From contig JADFAK010000022.1 of NCBI GenBank assembly GCA_015665315.1, positions 1-64,000 on the forward strand: a stretch of DNA of 64,000 nt. The letters run 5' to 3'. The DNA comes from Flavobacteriales bacterium. GTDB taxonomy: Bacteria; Bacteroidota; Bacteroidia; Flavobacteriales_D; Sanyastnellaceae. The stretch's first letter is position 1, and each line of letters starts with the position of its first letter. The notes beneath the pieces were generated by a model. It ran no database searches. It saw only the letters and a list, made by a program, of their open reading frames with translations, and had not been told where the DNA came from. A program made the translations under genes and the position numbers. Positions 15,971-24,392 of this stretch are shown here, piece after piece.

Positions 15971-17645
15971 ACCTCTGAATGAAGTCCAACGCTTGGTATT
16001 CATCTTCGTAAATATTGTCCAGTCCTATATGCTTCCAGAAAGACCCACGGAGCAAATAGGCTCGTGTTCTTCGTTTTAATCCGCTCACATAAAGCCCGCC
16101 ACCTTGTTTTCTCAACTGGTCGGCCAAATGCACTAGCATCTCTGCGCCAGCCATATCAACTAGGTTTATGCTATTTCCGACAATGAGTAGGGTATTGTGA
16201 CCAGCAACCAATTTGTCCAGTTTGTTCTTAATGTGGTTCACCGATCCAAAGAAAATCGAACCGTCGATCCGCACCATTACAACTCCAGGAACTTTCTTGG
16301 TTCTTTTCTTCCGAAGAGAACTTACAATCAGCTTCTTGCCATCTTTTTCATGAATCCCTAGAGGCACAACTCGAGGTGTGGAAGTTCGCTGCAAGTAAAA
16401 TATGAGAGAAAATATTACGCCAATATAGATCGCGAATTCAAGTCGTAAGAACAAGGTTGAGAGAAATGTGATTAGCAAGACAGCCGTTTCTTGTCCTGAG
16501 ACCTTGAGTATTTCTTTGATGTGCTTGACGTCGATCAGGTTGTAGGAAACGTAAAAAATGATTCCAGCCATTGTTGCAATGGGAAGGAATGCCGTCAATG
16601 GAGCTACAAAAAGAACAATCAACACAAGGAGCAAAGCAGCAAAGATAGCTGCCAAAGGGCTTTGAGCGCCTGCTTCATAGTTAACCCCTGATCGCGTGAA
16701 GCTTCCCGACCCAGCAAAACTGCTAAAGAAACTTCCAATCATGTTTGAGAGTCCTTGCCCAATGAACTCTTGATTGCCGTCAATACGTTGTCCAGATTGC
16801 ATGGCGATTGAGCGAGCGATGGCGACAGCTTCGATTAAGCCCAATAAGGCAATCGCAAAAGCATCCGGAGCAATTTTAGTAATGAGGTCCAAACTCAAAT
16901 TCGGCATGCCAAAAGGAGGGAGGTTGGCTGGCATTTCGCCGACGAGTGCAATTCCAGCTTCTTCACCACCTAGGAAGTAGGCCAGTAAACTACCGACTAA
17001 CATGGCGATAAGCATGAAAGGTAATTTAGGAGCTAACTTTCTTCCAACAAAGGCCACGATAAAAGTCACAGTGGCGATCAGTGCAACATAAAAATTGATT
17101 TCAGATGCTTTGCGGGCTACTGCCGAGAATATCTCGTAGATCTTAAGTCCGTTAGGGAGATCTACACCCAAGGCATACGGTAGTTGTTTAACAGCAATGA
17201 GGATCGCCGCACCAGCCGTAAATCCTATCACCACGGTATGGGAAATAAAATTGACCAAGGTTCCCAATCGGGCTATACCCATCGCAAGTTGGATGAGGCC
17301 GGCCACAAAGGTGATCACGAGCACCATTGCTATAAAGTCGGGGGTTCCTGGCAAAAGTCCATGTGAGGTAACAGCCGAAAAGACAACAATAGAAATAGCA
17401 GTTGCCGGCCCAGTAATCATGTGTTTCGAGCTGCCGAAAAGCGCCGCGACGACGGGCATGATCATCGCCGAATACAAGCCGTAAATCGGCGGCATACCAG
17501 CAATTATCGCAAAGGCCATTCCCTGTGGTAAAACCACAATAGCGCCCGTAAGTCCGGCAATGAGGTCTTTCTTAAGACTTCTTTTATTGGTCTTCGGAAG
17601 CCATTCTAAGAATGGTAAAAATCGATGCAATACTTTCTTCTCCAC
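15942..17645 (-). CDS. SulP family anion transporter with C-terminal STAS domain
   Basis: This 567-residue protein has the SulP membrane core (about 20-430): DLIAGLTGAIVVLPQGMAFAIIAGMPPIYGLYSA at the N-terminus, ending at RTSTPRV. A STAS domain follows (about 450-555; VMVRIDGSIFFGSVNHIKNKL, NLVDMAGAEMLVHLA). SulP proteins move sulfate, bicarbonate or similar anions. The start is a GTG at 17645. It lies downstream of a sulfite-dehydrogenase-like enzyme, so sulfate export is a fair guess, but a terminator between them (17661-17697) means it is probably transcribed separately. Bicarbonate uptake is the main alternative. Confidence 0.9.
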   Translation of the reverse strand: MEKKVLHRFLPFLEWLPKTNKRSLKKDLIAGLTGAIVVLPQGMAFAIIAGMPPIYGLYSAMIMPVVAALFGSSKHMITGPATAISIVVFSAVTSHGLLPGTPDFIAMVLVITFVAGLIQLAMGIARLGTLVNFISHTVVIGFTAGAAILIAVKQLPYALGVDLPNGLKIYEIFSAVARKASEINFYVALIATVTFIVAFVGRKLAPKLPFMLIAMLVGSLLAYFLGGEEAGIALVGEMPANLPPFGMPNLSLDLITKIAPDAFAIALLGLIEAVAIARSIAMQSGQRIDGNQEFIGQGLSNMIGSFFSSFAGSGSFTRSGVNYEAGAQSPLAAIFAALLLVLIVLFVAPLTAFLPIATMAGIIFYVSYNLIDVKHIKEILKVSGQETAVLLITFLSTLFLRLEFAIYIGVIFSLIFYLQRTSTPRVVPLGIHEKDGKKLIVSSLRKKRTKKVPGVVMVRIDGSIFFGSVNHIKNKLDKLVAGHNTLLIVGNSINLVDMAGAEMLVHLADQLRKQGGGLYVSGLKRRTRAYLLRGSFWKHIGLDNIYEDEYQALDFIQRSNSSTADEA

Positions 17646-17660
17646 GTTTTGTTTATTCTG

Positions 17661-17697
17661 AAAAAGGAAACAGGGTTGCTAAATTAGCAACCCTGTT
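17661..17697 (-). terminator. Rho-independent terminator after the molybdopterin oxidoreductase gene
   Basis: A perfect 12-bp stem, AACAGGGTTGCT/AGCAACCCTGTT (17669-17680 and 17686-17697), encloses a 5-nt loop. On the minus strand it is followed by TTCCTTTTTC. It lies 11 bp downstream of the oxidoreductase stop codon and separates that transcript from the SulP gene. Confidence 0.85.
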
Positions 17698-17707
17698 CAT
17701 GATATCT

Positions 17708-20566
17708 CTATTTCTTTTCGTCGACGTAATAAGTGCTAGCGTCAGGACGAAGCGCTCGGGCAAACCACAATGGTCTTCTTAGTCCGTCTGGACCAGGAGC
17801 CGGGCGAGTCAGTTTAAGCCAATTCCTGTACACTTCCATGGACTTTTCGGTATCGACCGAAACATCACCGTAATTATCCTCTGGGCGTGCTTTCTCGAGT
17901 CGGACTTTTTGATGCCAACAGTGCATTCCACTGATCGGGTCAGGGTGAACGGGGAAAGTGATGTTTTGGTGTACACCTCCATCCGACCAAAATATTCTCG
18001 ACGAATCAGCATCGGCGCTTTTGAACGGACGAATACCTTCAAGCGTACTCATTTTCCAAGTCGTTCCTTTCTGGTCAATGTTTACCGTGTTAGTTCCCCA
18101 TCGATTTCCTTGGTCTTGTGCTCTTCGCCATCGACCGAGGTGGTGCGAACAGGCTACTACTCCGGGTTTCATCCCTTCGGTAACCCATACTTTATCGACA
18201 AAGTAGCCAATTTCTGTATTGATTCGGATCATGTCCCCATCGCGAATGCCAAGAGTCGCCGCATCGGAAGTGTGCATCCAAACTGGGTTGCGATTGGCAA
18301 TCTCTGTTAACCATTTTGAATTGGCTGATCGAGAGTGAATAAGTACTGGCAAGCGAAAGGTCGGGACCAAAGGGAAATCTCCTTTAGACCGATCCATTTC
18401 TTCTTCATGAATATGTGACTTTATATACTTTGGAATGGCAAACTCAGGCCACTTCCAATCTACCATGGTCTGCGAATAAAACTCTTGCTTTCGAGATGGA
18501 GTAGGGAATCCTACTACATTTTCTCCGCTTACCTCAACGCCAATGGGTGCATCGGAATTCGTAATTAAGCCAGTTTTAGGATCTGTCTGACTGTTCGAAA
18601 GCTGATCCGCGGGTACTTTTTTCAAATGTTTGTTATACGAATGCTCTTCTACTTCGAATGCTCCATACTTCTTCATGTAGTCCAAAGCCGACAAGCCTTC
18701 CTTCTCAGCGGTTTCCTTGAGATTGGGTACGCGCTCAAAAATGAACTGGTAATACTCATCAATATTAATCTTTTCTCCTTCTCTGTACGGCGACATAAAA
18801 TGCTTTCTAACGCCAAGAGAACCGTCAGGATCCATTCGCCAGCTCAATTCGATCCAGAACTCATCTTCTTCCCATACCTCACCAGGATTGACCTCGTAAG
18901 TAAATGTAAACGGCACCTTATCTCGACGAGCAGCTTCGCGCAAAACGGGTTGTCGAAACGCTACCCAAGTTCCACCATGCGTCGCGTACGAATTGATATC
19001 ATGTCTTTCAGATGCCAATCCCATTGGCAAAACGTAGTCGGCGAAAAAGGCTGTTTCGTTCCAAGTAGGGGTCAGCGCGATGTGCATACCCACTTTTTCG
19101 GCATCCTGTAGTACCTCCATCCAAGAGAATCCATCGGGATATGTCCACACTGGATTAAAGACACGTGTAAAATAGACGTCCATCTTTCCTCGATTTTCCT
19201 TTAAGAAATGGGGGAGAAGAAAGCTCATTTCAAAGAATGCCAATGGGTACTCTTTCGGGAAATGCAGTTCATTCCAAAACTTTTGTGCCGGAGGATTGTC
19301 AAAGAAGGTAGGTTTAAACTTATTCCAAGCATTTGGAGAAGTCCCACCAACTGTGCCCACACTTCCCGTAAGTACATTGAGAAAGTGCAAACAACGGGCT
19401 ACTGCCCATCCTCCCAGATTGCCGCTACCTGCACTTCTCCAATTGTGAGAAGCGAATTTTTCTCCAGCTTCACCTATGCCTCGAGCGATTTCGACGATCA
19501 TATTCTCGTCAACACCACATTCTTTTGCAGCAAATGCAGGAGTATATTCGGCATATTCTTCTTGCATTTTAACGATGAAGTTCTCGAAAGAAACTTCGGT
19601 CGACGGATGCATCTTTTCAAGGTATTCTTCCCAATTGACCCATGACTCCATGAATTTTCTGTTGTACAGACCTTCATCCAAGATTACTTTGGCCATGGCC
19701 AAGAGTACGGCAGCTTCCGTTCCCGGATAGGTAGGCATCCAGTAATTCGCCATGGACGCCGTGTTGGACAAACGCGGGTCCATGCAAGCCATTTTTGCTC
19801 CTTTCATCATGCCCTCAATGATGCGCTGAGCATGCGGGTTGAAGTAATGACCTGACTCGAGATGCGCGCTAATTAGCAATATGAATTTGGCATTGGAATG
19901 GTCAGGTGATGGACGGTCATAGCCGTGCCAAATATTGTATCCAAAACGAGCTCCAGAGGAACAGATATTCGTGTGGCTATTGTGACCATCAACTCCCCAC
20001 GCTTTCAATACGCGGTCCATATAACCTTCATGGCCCGGTCGGCCCACGTGATAGGCGATTTCATTATGTCTTTCTTCCTGAATTGCTTTTCTCAGTCGGC
20101 CAGAAATATCATCCAATGCCTCGTCCCACGACACGCGCTTCCATTTTCCGCTACCACGTTCACCATCTCTTTTGAGCGGATAGAGAATACGATCGGGATC
20201 AGTCAGTTGGTTGATAGTCGCTGGGCCTTTGGCGCAATTTCGTCCTCGGCTCCCCGGGTGGTAGGGGTTTCCTTCAAATTTGCGGACTTCATTGGTCTTT
20301 TTATCGATGTAGGCAACCATGCCGCAGGCCGACTCGCAATTGAAGCAGGTGGTTGGCACGATTCGGTAGTTCTTCTTTTCACGTTTGGCCCAACCTTTTG
20401 CCTCGTATTCAGTCCAGTTGTCCCATTGCTCTGGGGGTGGAAATTTAGTCAGGTCGGTACCTTCCATCAATCGAGGGATATCGGTCTTGGGCGGCGTTAA
20501 ATCAGGAATCAATTTCAGCTTTGCCGCAATTTTTTCTATTACTGTTGTTTCGGGGTTCTTTGACAT
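17708..20566 (-). CDS. Molybdopterin oxidoreductase, catalytic subunit (SoeA/PsrA-like, DMSO reductase family)
   Basis: This 952-residue protein is a bis-MGD molybdoenzyme. A 4Fe-4S site is formed by C74-x2-C77-x3-C81 and C111 (TCFNCESACG, NCAKG). C202 in NICSSGA is at the expected place for a molybdenum-binding cysteine. Later landmarks are LLISAHLESGHY, DPRLSNTA and the C-terminal cofactor domain with MHTSDAATLGIRDGDMIRI. There is no twin-arginine signal, so the subunit should stay in the cytoplasm. That fits cytoplasmic sulfite dehydrogenase (SoeA) better than the exported polysulfide, thiosulfate or tetrathionate reductases. Its start is 11 bp after the fused FeS/NrfD subunit, so the two form one complex. 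Sulfite as the substrate is inferred from the neighbouring persulfide dioxygenase. Confidence 0.82.
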   Translation of the reverse strand: MSKNPETTVIEKIAAKLKLIPDLTPPKTDIPRLMEGTDLTKFPPPEQWDNWTEYEAKGWAKREKKNYRIVPTTCFNCESACGMVAYIDKKTNEVRKFEGNPYHPGSRGRNCAKGPATINQLTDPDRILYPLKRDGERGSGKWKRVSWDEALDDISGRLRKAIQEERHNEIAYHVGRPGHEGYMDRVLKAWGVDGHNSHTNICSSGARFGYNIWHGYDRPSPDHSNAKFILLISAHLESGHYFNPHAQRIIEGMMKGAKMACMDPRLSNTASMANYWMPTYPGTEAAVLLAMAKVILDEGLYNRKFMESWVNWEEYLEKMHPSTEVSFENFIVKMQEEYAEYTPAFAAKECGVDENMIVEIARGIGEAGEKFASHNWRSAGSGNLGGWAVARCLHFLNVLTGSVGTVGGTSPNAWNKFKPTFFDNPPAQKFWNELHFPKEYPLAFFEMSFLLPHFLKENRGKMDVYFTRVFNPVWTYPDGFSWMEVLQDAEKVGMHIALTPTWNETAFFADYVLPMGLASERHDINSYATHGGTWVAFRQPVLREAARRDKVPFTFTYEVNPGEVWEEDEFWIELSWRMDPDGSLGVRKHFMSPYREGEKINIDEYYQFIFERVPNLKETAEKEGLSALDYMKKYGAFEVEEHSYNKHLKKVPADQLSNSQTDPKTGLITNSDAPIGVEVSGENVVGFPTPSRKQEFYSQTMVDWKWPEFAIPKYIKSHIHEEEMDRSKGDFPLVPTFRLPVLIHSRSANSKWLTEIANRNPVWMHTSDAATLGIRDGDMIRINTEIGYFVDKVWVTEGMKPGVVACSHHLGRWRRAQDQGNRWGTNTVNIDQKGTTWKMSTLEGIRPFKSADADSSRIFWSDGGVHQNITFPVHPDPISGMHCWHQKVRLEKARPEDNYGDVSVDTEKSMEVYRNWLKLTRPAPGPDGLRRPLWFARALRPDASTYYVDEKK

Positions 20567-20577
20567 GATTGCAACAA

Positions 20578-22215
20578 TTAAGATAAAGGAATACGCTGAG
20601 GGGCTTCAACCCAAATGTGCTCGGTGATATAGACGCCAATGATCATAAGTACACCAGCTATTGTAATTGGTATGGGTGAACCGATAATCAACAAGGTCAA
20701 GGGGATAACCGCACCAAGAAGCACAGTTCCTATCCAAAACCGTTTGGCATAACGTCCTGATAGAATCGATTTCAGGGCTCGATGCGTGTGTTCGGTTGGG
20801 TGAACGGTGAGGATTTCAAAAATCAATACGATAAGGTTAATTACAATAGCACCCCCCAAAATCATCTGCAAGGAGAATGACCATTGAGGTAAGCGACCTA
20901 AGAAATAGGTAATTAAGATAAGTGCACCACCACCGGCCATGAAACTGTGTACAAGCATGTGGATAGCGAGAGTAGGGCTTTGCCAAAAATCTCTTCCTTT
21001 AGCTTGCGCAAATAGAAATGCGGTATAAATGGCAACTACAATCGCAAGTGCTGCTGACCCCCAAAAGCCTACAATCGCCAACGATTCAATTTTCAATATG
21101 AATCCAGCAATCATCAGTGAAAGGAGCGCTCCAAATAGTGTGAGTGCGTAGCCACCTTTCACAAGCCAGCTTTTCCAGTGCGGACGAAGCAATACGTAGA
21201 TAAACCTTCCAGGTTGATCCAAGTCCTTGACCAAAAACACGGTGGTGAGTATTAGGAATAGCATGGAGAGGCTAGATACCCATAGCATTCCTTCGCCATC
21301 AAGAATACTTCCGCCTAATAAGAAACTTAGTGCAGGTACGAGAATGAGCCCTGCCGAAATGGCCTTGGTCCACACATAAGCAGAAACTTCCCAACCCCAC
21401 AAAATTCCTTTGTCCGGCGTGTCATATACTCTTCTGGTCTTGTCCTTGTTCAGCAGAAGTTCAATTGATTTGGGTGCTTGAGCTTCTTCACCTTTAAAAC
21501 TTACGGTTTTGGAATCAACTTCAAATTGACCGCTTTGTCGCTTCGCTATATCCAATAAATCCTTTCCTAAGGTCAATTCTTCAGCAAATTTGCTAAAATG
21601 TCCAACGCCGGTGCTCTGCGAACTCCAAATGTAAGATTCAGACTTGTGCGTGGCTGTTGGATTCAACGACGCTTCGTCTCCATTTATGTAGAAAAGATTT
21701 GGCTTTGTTCCTTTTTCAGCTCTGCGCACGGTTACCTGCTCTCTAGACAACAGTTGTGCAATTTCTGTGTCTGGATTATCCATGTCGCCAGAAATAATCG
21801 CGTGCTCAGGACAGACGTTGACACAAGCAGGTTCAAGACCAACATCCACTCGATGAGCGCAATAATTACATTTGGCAGCTGTTTGTGTCTCAGGATCTAT
21901 GTACAAGGCGTCGTATGGACAGGCCTGCATACACGACTTGCATCCGATACATCTTCGATTATCAAAGTCGACGATGCCATCTTCGCGAATGAAAAGGGCT
22001 GTGGTAGGGCATATGTCCACACAAGGTGCATCCGTGCAGTGATTGCATCGCATCACGCTAAAAAGTCTCCTTGTATTTGGGTATTCTCCCTTTTCTGTTT
22101 GCTTGACAAATGTTCGGTTGACACCAACGGGTACGTCATGTTCCGACTTACAAGCGACCGTACATGCGTGACAACCTATGCACTTTCGGTTGTCGATGAT
22201 AAATCCATATTGCAT
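20578..22215 (-). CDS. Fused ferredoxin (four 4Fe-4S) and NrfD/DmsC-type membrane anchor subunit
   Basis: This 545-residue protein joins two subunits that are normally separate. Residues about 1-190 are a DmsB/PsrB-type ferredoxin with four cysteine clusters (CIGCHACTVAC, CNHCTDAPCVDIC, CIGCKSCMQAC, and CNYC...ACVNVC). A polar linker follows (about 190-270). The remainder has eight or so membrane helices (GWEVSAYVWTKAISAGLILVPALSF... ending TEHIWVEAPQRIP) like the DmsC/NrfD quinone-binding subunits. It should carry electrons between the molybdenum subunit encoded next to it and the quinone pool. Direction is not visible from sequence; a quinone-reducing (oxidative) role fits the surrounding genes. 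Confidence 0.87.
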   Translation of the reverse strand: MQYGFIIDNRKCIGCHACTVACKSEHDVPVGVNRTFVKQTEKGEYPNTRRLFSVMRCNHCTDAPCVDICPTTALFIREDGIVDFDNRRCIGCKSCMQACPYDALYIDPETQTAAKCNYCAHRVDVGLEPACVNVCPEHAIISGDMDNPDTEIAQLLSREQVTVRRAEKGTKPNLFYINGDEASLNPTATHKSESYIWSSQSTGVGHFSKFAEELTLGKDLLDIAKRQSGQFEVDSKTVSFKGEEAQAPKSIELLLNKDKTRRVYDTPDKGILWGWEVSAYVWTKAISAGLILVPALSFLLGGSILDGEGMLWVSSLSMLFLILTTVFLVKDLDQPGRFIYVLLRPHWKSWLVKGGYALTLFGALLSLMIAGFILKIESLAIVGFWGSAALAIVVAIYTAFLFAQAKGRDFWQSPTLAIHMLVHSFMAGGGALILITYFLGRLPQWSFSLQMILGGAIVINLIVLIFEILTVHPTEHTHRALKSILSGRYAKRFWIGTVLLGAVIPLTLLIIGSPIPITIAGVLMIIGVYITEHIWVEAPQRIPLS

Positions 22216-22301
22216 CTAGCTGTATTTTGGAAATTAGCAGGCGTTAGGATCCGTAAAAAGTTTGGATTCTAATTGCACAAGTAACAAGAATACAATAAAT
22301 C

Positions 22302-22325
22302 ACAATGTGACAAAGCACACATTGT
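22302..22325. promoter_or_regulatory. Inverted repeat in the divergent region between the FeS/NrfD gene and moaD
   Basis: Arms ACAATGTG (22302-22309) and CACATTGT (22318-22325) are perfectly complementary, with an 8-nt spacer. The repeat lies between two divergent starts (22215 minus and 22426 plus), so it could be an operator for both. A repeat with the same 8-8-8 geometry and a similar core (ATGTR...YACAT) occurs upstream of the MBL-rhodanese gene. Confidence 0.35.
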
Positions 22326-22425
22326 CGTGGAATATGGGCTTGTTTATAACTAGTTGTAAGTAGATAATAAATATGAGTGCTTCAGGATGTTTCCTACCTT
22401 CGTCCCATTAACGAAACAGCAATTA

Positions 22426-22662
22426 ATGGAGATATTGACATTTGGAATAGCCTTTGAAATAATTGGAAAGAGAAGATTCCAATTCAATGCTGACGAGTCT
22501 TTGAGTTGCGCCCAATTGAAAGATCAATTGATCAAAAAGTATCCAGAACTTGGCTCCCTTTCTTCTGTCAAGTTAGCCGTGAACGGTGAATATGTTGAAG
22601 ATGACTTTCTCATTCTACCTGACCACGAAGTCGCGATTATCCCACCGGTCAGCGGAGGGTGA
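22426..22662 (+). CDS. moaD: MoaD/ThiS family sulfur carrier protein
   Basis: I start at the ATG at 22426 (MEILTFGIAFEIIGKRRF), giving 78 residues, normal for MoaD. The ubiquitin-like fold ends in PPVSGG, the Gly-Gly tail that is adenylated and thiocarboxylated to donate sulfur for molybdopterin synthesis. The segment LAVNGEYVEDDFLILPDHEVAIIPPVSGG is typical. No other moa or thi genes are in the window. Placement between the molybdoenzyme and the MBL-rhodanese gene suggests a role in supplying cofactor for this enzyme. ThiS is the alternative but is less likely in this setting. Confidence 0.85.
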   Translation: MEILTFGIAFEIIGKRRFQFNADESLSCAQLKDQLIKKYPELGSLSSVKLAVNGEYVEDDFLILPDHEVAIIPPVSGG

Positions 22663-22692
22663 ATTTTTCGTTTGTTTGAAAGTGGGGCAATA

Positions 22693-22717
22693 AATAAGGG
22701 CCCATCGGACCCTTATT
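22693..22717. terminator. Bidirectional terminator-like hairpin between moaD and the MBL-rhodanese gene
   Basis: AATAAGGG (22693-22700) pairs with CCCTTATT (22710-22717), with further inner C-G pairs around a small loop. It lies between two convergent genes. The flanks are AT-rich, but the T-tracts are weak. Confidence 0.5.
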
Positions 22718-22753
22718 CGGTTTATAATTCACACGTATAGTTCAAACCCCATT

Positions 22754-24163
22754 TTAGAGCATGGTGTTTTGTTCAGAATACTCGCTTATTTTGATGTTCG
22801 TTTTCTTGAGCTCATTGAATCCGCCTTTGACGTTGACAACTTGAGCAATTCCATGCTTTTTCAGAATTGAACTTGCTATTACCGACCGATATCCTCCTGC
22901 ACAATGAATAAAGTACTTAGTGTCATTGGCCAATTTGTCCAGATTGGTATTTATGAAGTCCAAAGGAAAGTTTCGCACTCCGACGATGTGTTCGGCATTG
23001 AACTCACTTTCTTTGCGAACGTCTAGGGTAGTAGTGTCATCTGGACTGAAAATGTTCGCAAAATCAGCAGCCTCAATTTCTTCTAAAGTATCAAGAGCAA
23101 AGCCTGCTTTTTTCCAAGCTTCGATGCCGCCCTCCAGAAAGCCGATTGTATTGTCGTATCCAACTCGGGATAGTCTCTTAACAACCTCATCTTCACGTCC
23201 TTTTTCAGCCACAAATAGAATAGGAGTGCCTAAGTCCTCTATCAATGCACCTACCCATGGGGCAAAATTATCATCGATGCCAATTGACAATGATCCCGGG
23301 ATAAAACCGAGAGGGAATTCGCTGACATGGCGGGTGTCAAGAACGAGGGTCCGATCATTTTCAGCCATCTTCTTGAAATCACTTGGTTGCAAACCTTCCA
23401 TCCCTTTTTCGAGAATGAAATCTAGACTGCCATAGCCCTTTTTATTCATGGTGGCATTCTTCGGGAAATATTGAGGTGGGGCTACCAAACCGGTGGTTAC
23501 TTCTTTGATGAATTCTTCCCTCGTCATATCGGCACGGAGAGCGTAGTTGACCTTTAATTGGTTGCCCAAAGTATCCCACGTTTCCTTGCTCATGTTTTTT
23601 CCACAAGCCGATCCCGCACCATGGTTTGGATAAACGATAGTCTCTGGGGGAAGAGGCATGATCTTGTTTCGAAGTGAATCGAATAGGAATGAGGCAAGGT
23701 CTTCTCGTGTAACATTAGACGAAACTGCCAAGTCGGGTCGACCAACATCTCCGATGAAGAGAGCGTCTCCCGTAAAGATACAATGTGTCTTACCCGATTC
23801 ATCAAACAGGAGGATGGAAATAGACTCCATGGTATGCCCTGGGGTGTGAAGTACTTTCAACTTGATGTCACCTAGTTGGAACACTTCCTCATCTTTTGCA
23901 ATGTGGGCGTCGAATTCAGGTTTTGCTGTAGGACCAAAAACGATTTTAGCGCCAGTCTTTTTCGCTAGGTCCAAATGACCAGAAACGAAGTCGGCATGGA
24001 AATGAGTCTCAAAAACAAATTTGATTTTTCCTCCGATTTCTTCGGCCATCTTAATGTAGGGTGCAGGATCTCTTAGAGGATCAATAATTGCAATTTCTCC
24101 ATTGGATTCAATGAAATATGCGGCTTCTGCCAGGCATCCGGTATACAGTTGTTCGATTTTCAT
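22754..24163 (-). CDS. Persulfide dioxygenase-like metallo-beta-lactamase with two rhodanese domains (CstB/ETHE1-like)
   Basis: This 469-residue protein has an MBL domain (about 1-235) with the ETHE1-type iron site THFHADFVSGH, HTPGHTMES, and FTGDALFIGDVGRPD. Two rhodanese domains follow: the first (about 262-360) has no catalytic cysteine at the expected place (ILFVAEKGRED), while the second (about 370-460) has FIHCAGGYRSV with the active-site Cys. This is the domain order of CstB-type persulfide dioxygenase-sulfurtransferases, which turn glutathione or other persulfides into sulfite or thiosulfate with O2. It is cytoplasmic. Its product fits the neighbouring sulfite-dehydrogenase-like enzyme. 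Upstream it has a clear -7 box and a CRP/FNR-like palindrome. Confidence 0.9.
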   Translation of the reverse strand: MKIEQLYTGCLAEAAYFIESNGEIAIIDPLRDPAPYIKMAEEIGGKIKFVFETHFHADFVSGHLDLAKKTGAKIVFGPTAKPEFDAHIAKDEEVFQLGDIKLKVLHTPGHTMESISILLFDESGKTHCIFTGDALFIGDVGRPDLAVSSNVTREDLASFLFDSLRNKIMPLPPETIVYPNHGAGSACGKNMSKETWDTLGNQLKVNYALRADMTREEFIKEVTTGLVAPPQYFPKNATMNKKGYGSLDFILEKGMEGLQPSDFKKMAENDRTLVLDTRHVSEFPLGFIPGSLSIGIDDNFAPWVGALIEDLGTPILFVAEKGREDEVVKRLSRVGYDNTIGFLEGGIEAWKKAGFALDTLEEIEAADFANIFSPDDTTTLDVRKESEFNAEHIVGVRNFPLDFINTNLDKLANDTKYFIHCAGGYRSVIASSILKKHGIAQVVNVKGGFNELKKTNIKISEYSEQNTML

Positions 24164-24186
24164 TTTGCTATGTTTATTAGTCGGTT

Positions 24187-24254
24187 CAAATGTATCTCAG
24201 AACTGGATTGTGTTATGTAGCTAGAGTTACATAACCAACTGATAATCATCAGTT
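24187..24254 (-). promoter_or_regulatory. Promoter with two operator-like repeats upstream of the MBL-rhodanese gene
   Basis: On the minus strand TACATTTG (24194-24187) is a perfect TAnnTTTG -7 box, 23 nt from the start codon. Upstream is an inverted repeat GTTATGTA-N8-TACATAAC (24212-24235). Directly beyond it is a perfect palindrome, AACTGAT-AATC-ATCAGTT (24237-24254), which resembles a CRP/FNR site. The palindrome's centre is 58.5 bp from the last base of the -7 box. Confidence 0.55.
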
Positions 24255-24392
24255 ATTGACATGACAATACTCAGGTCAATAGGAGGGAAGTGCAATGGAT
24301 AAGACCTAGGTCGGCCTAGTCCTACTTGAAAGTTCAACATGTGATGATAGGACCCATGACATTTGGGCGTAGTCCCAGAAAAGAAACCAGAA

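Noticed and set aside
17708-22215. Alternative complex III (ActB/ActC) as the identity of the Mo and FeS/NrfD pair
   Set aside because: ActB lacks molybdenum cofactor and joins the Mo-like and FeS parts; here the catalytic subunit has a full 4Fe-4S and Mo site, and the FeS part is fused to the NrfD part instead.
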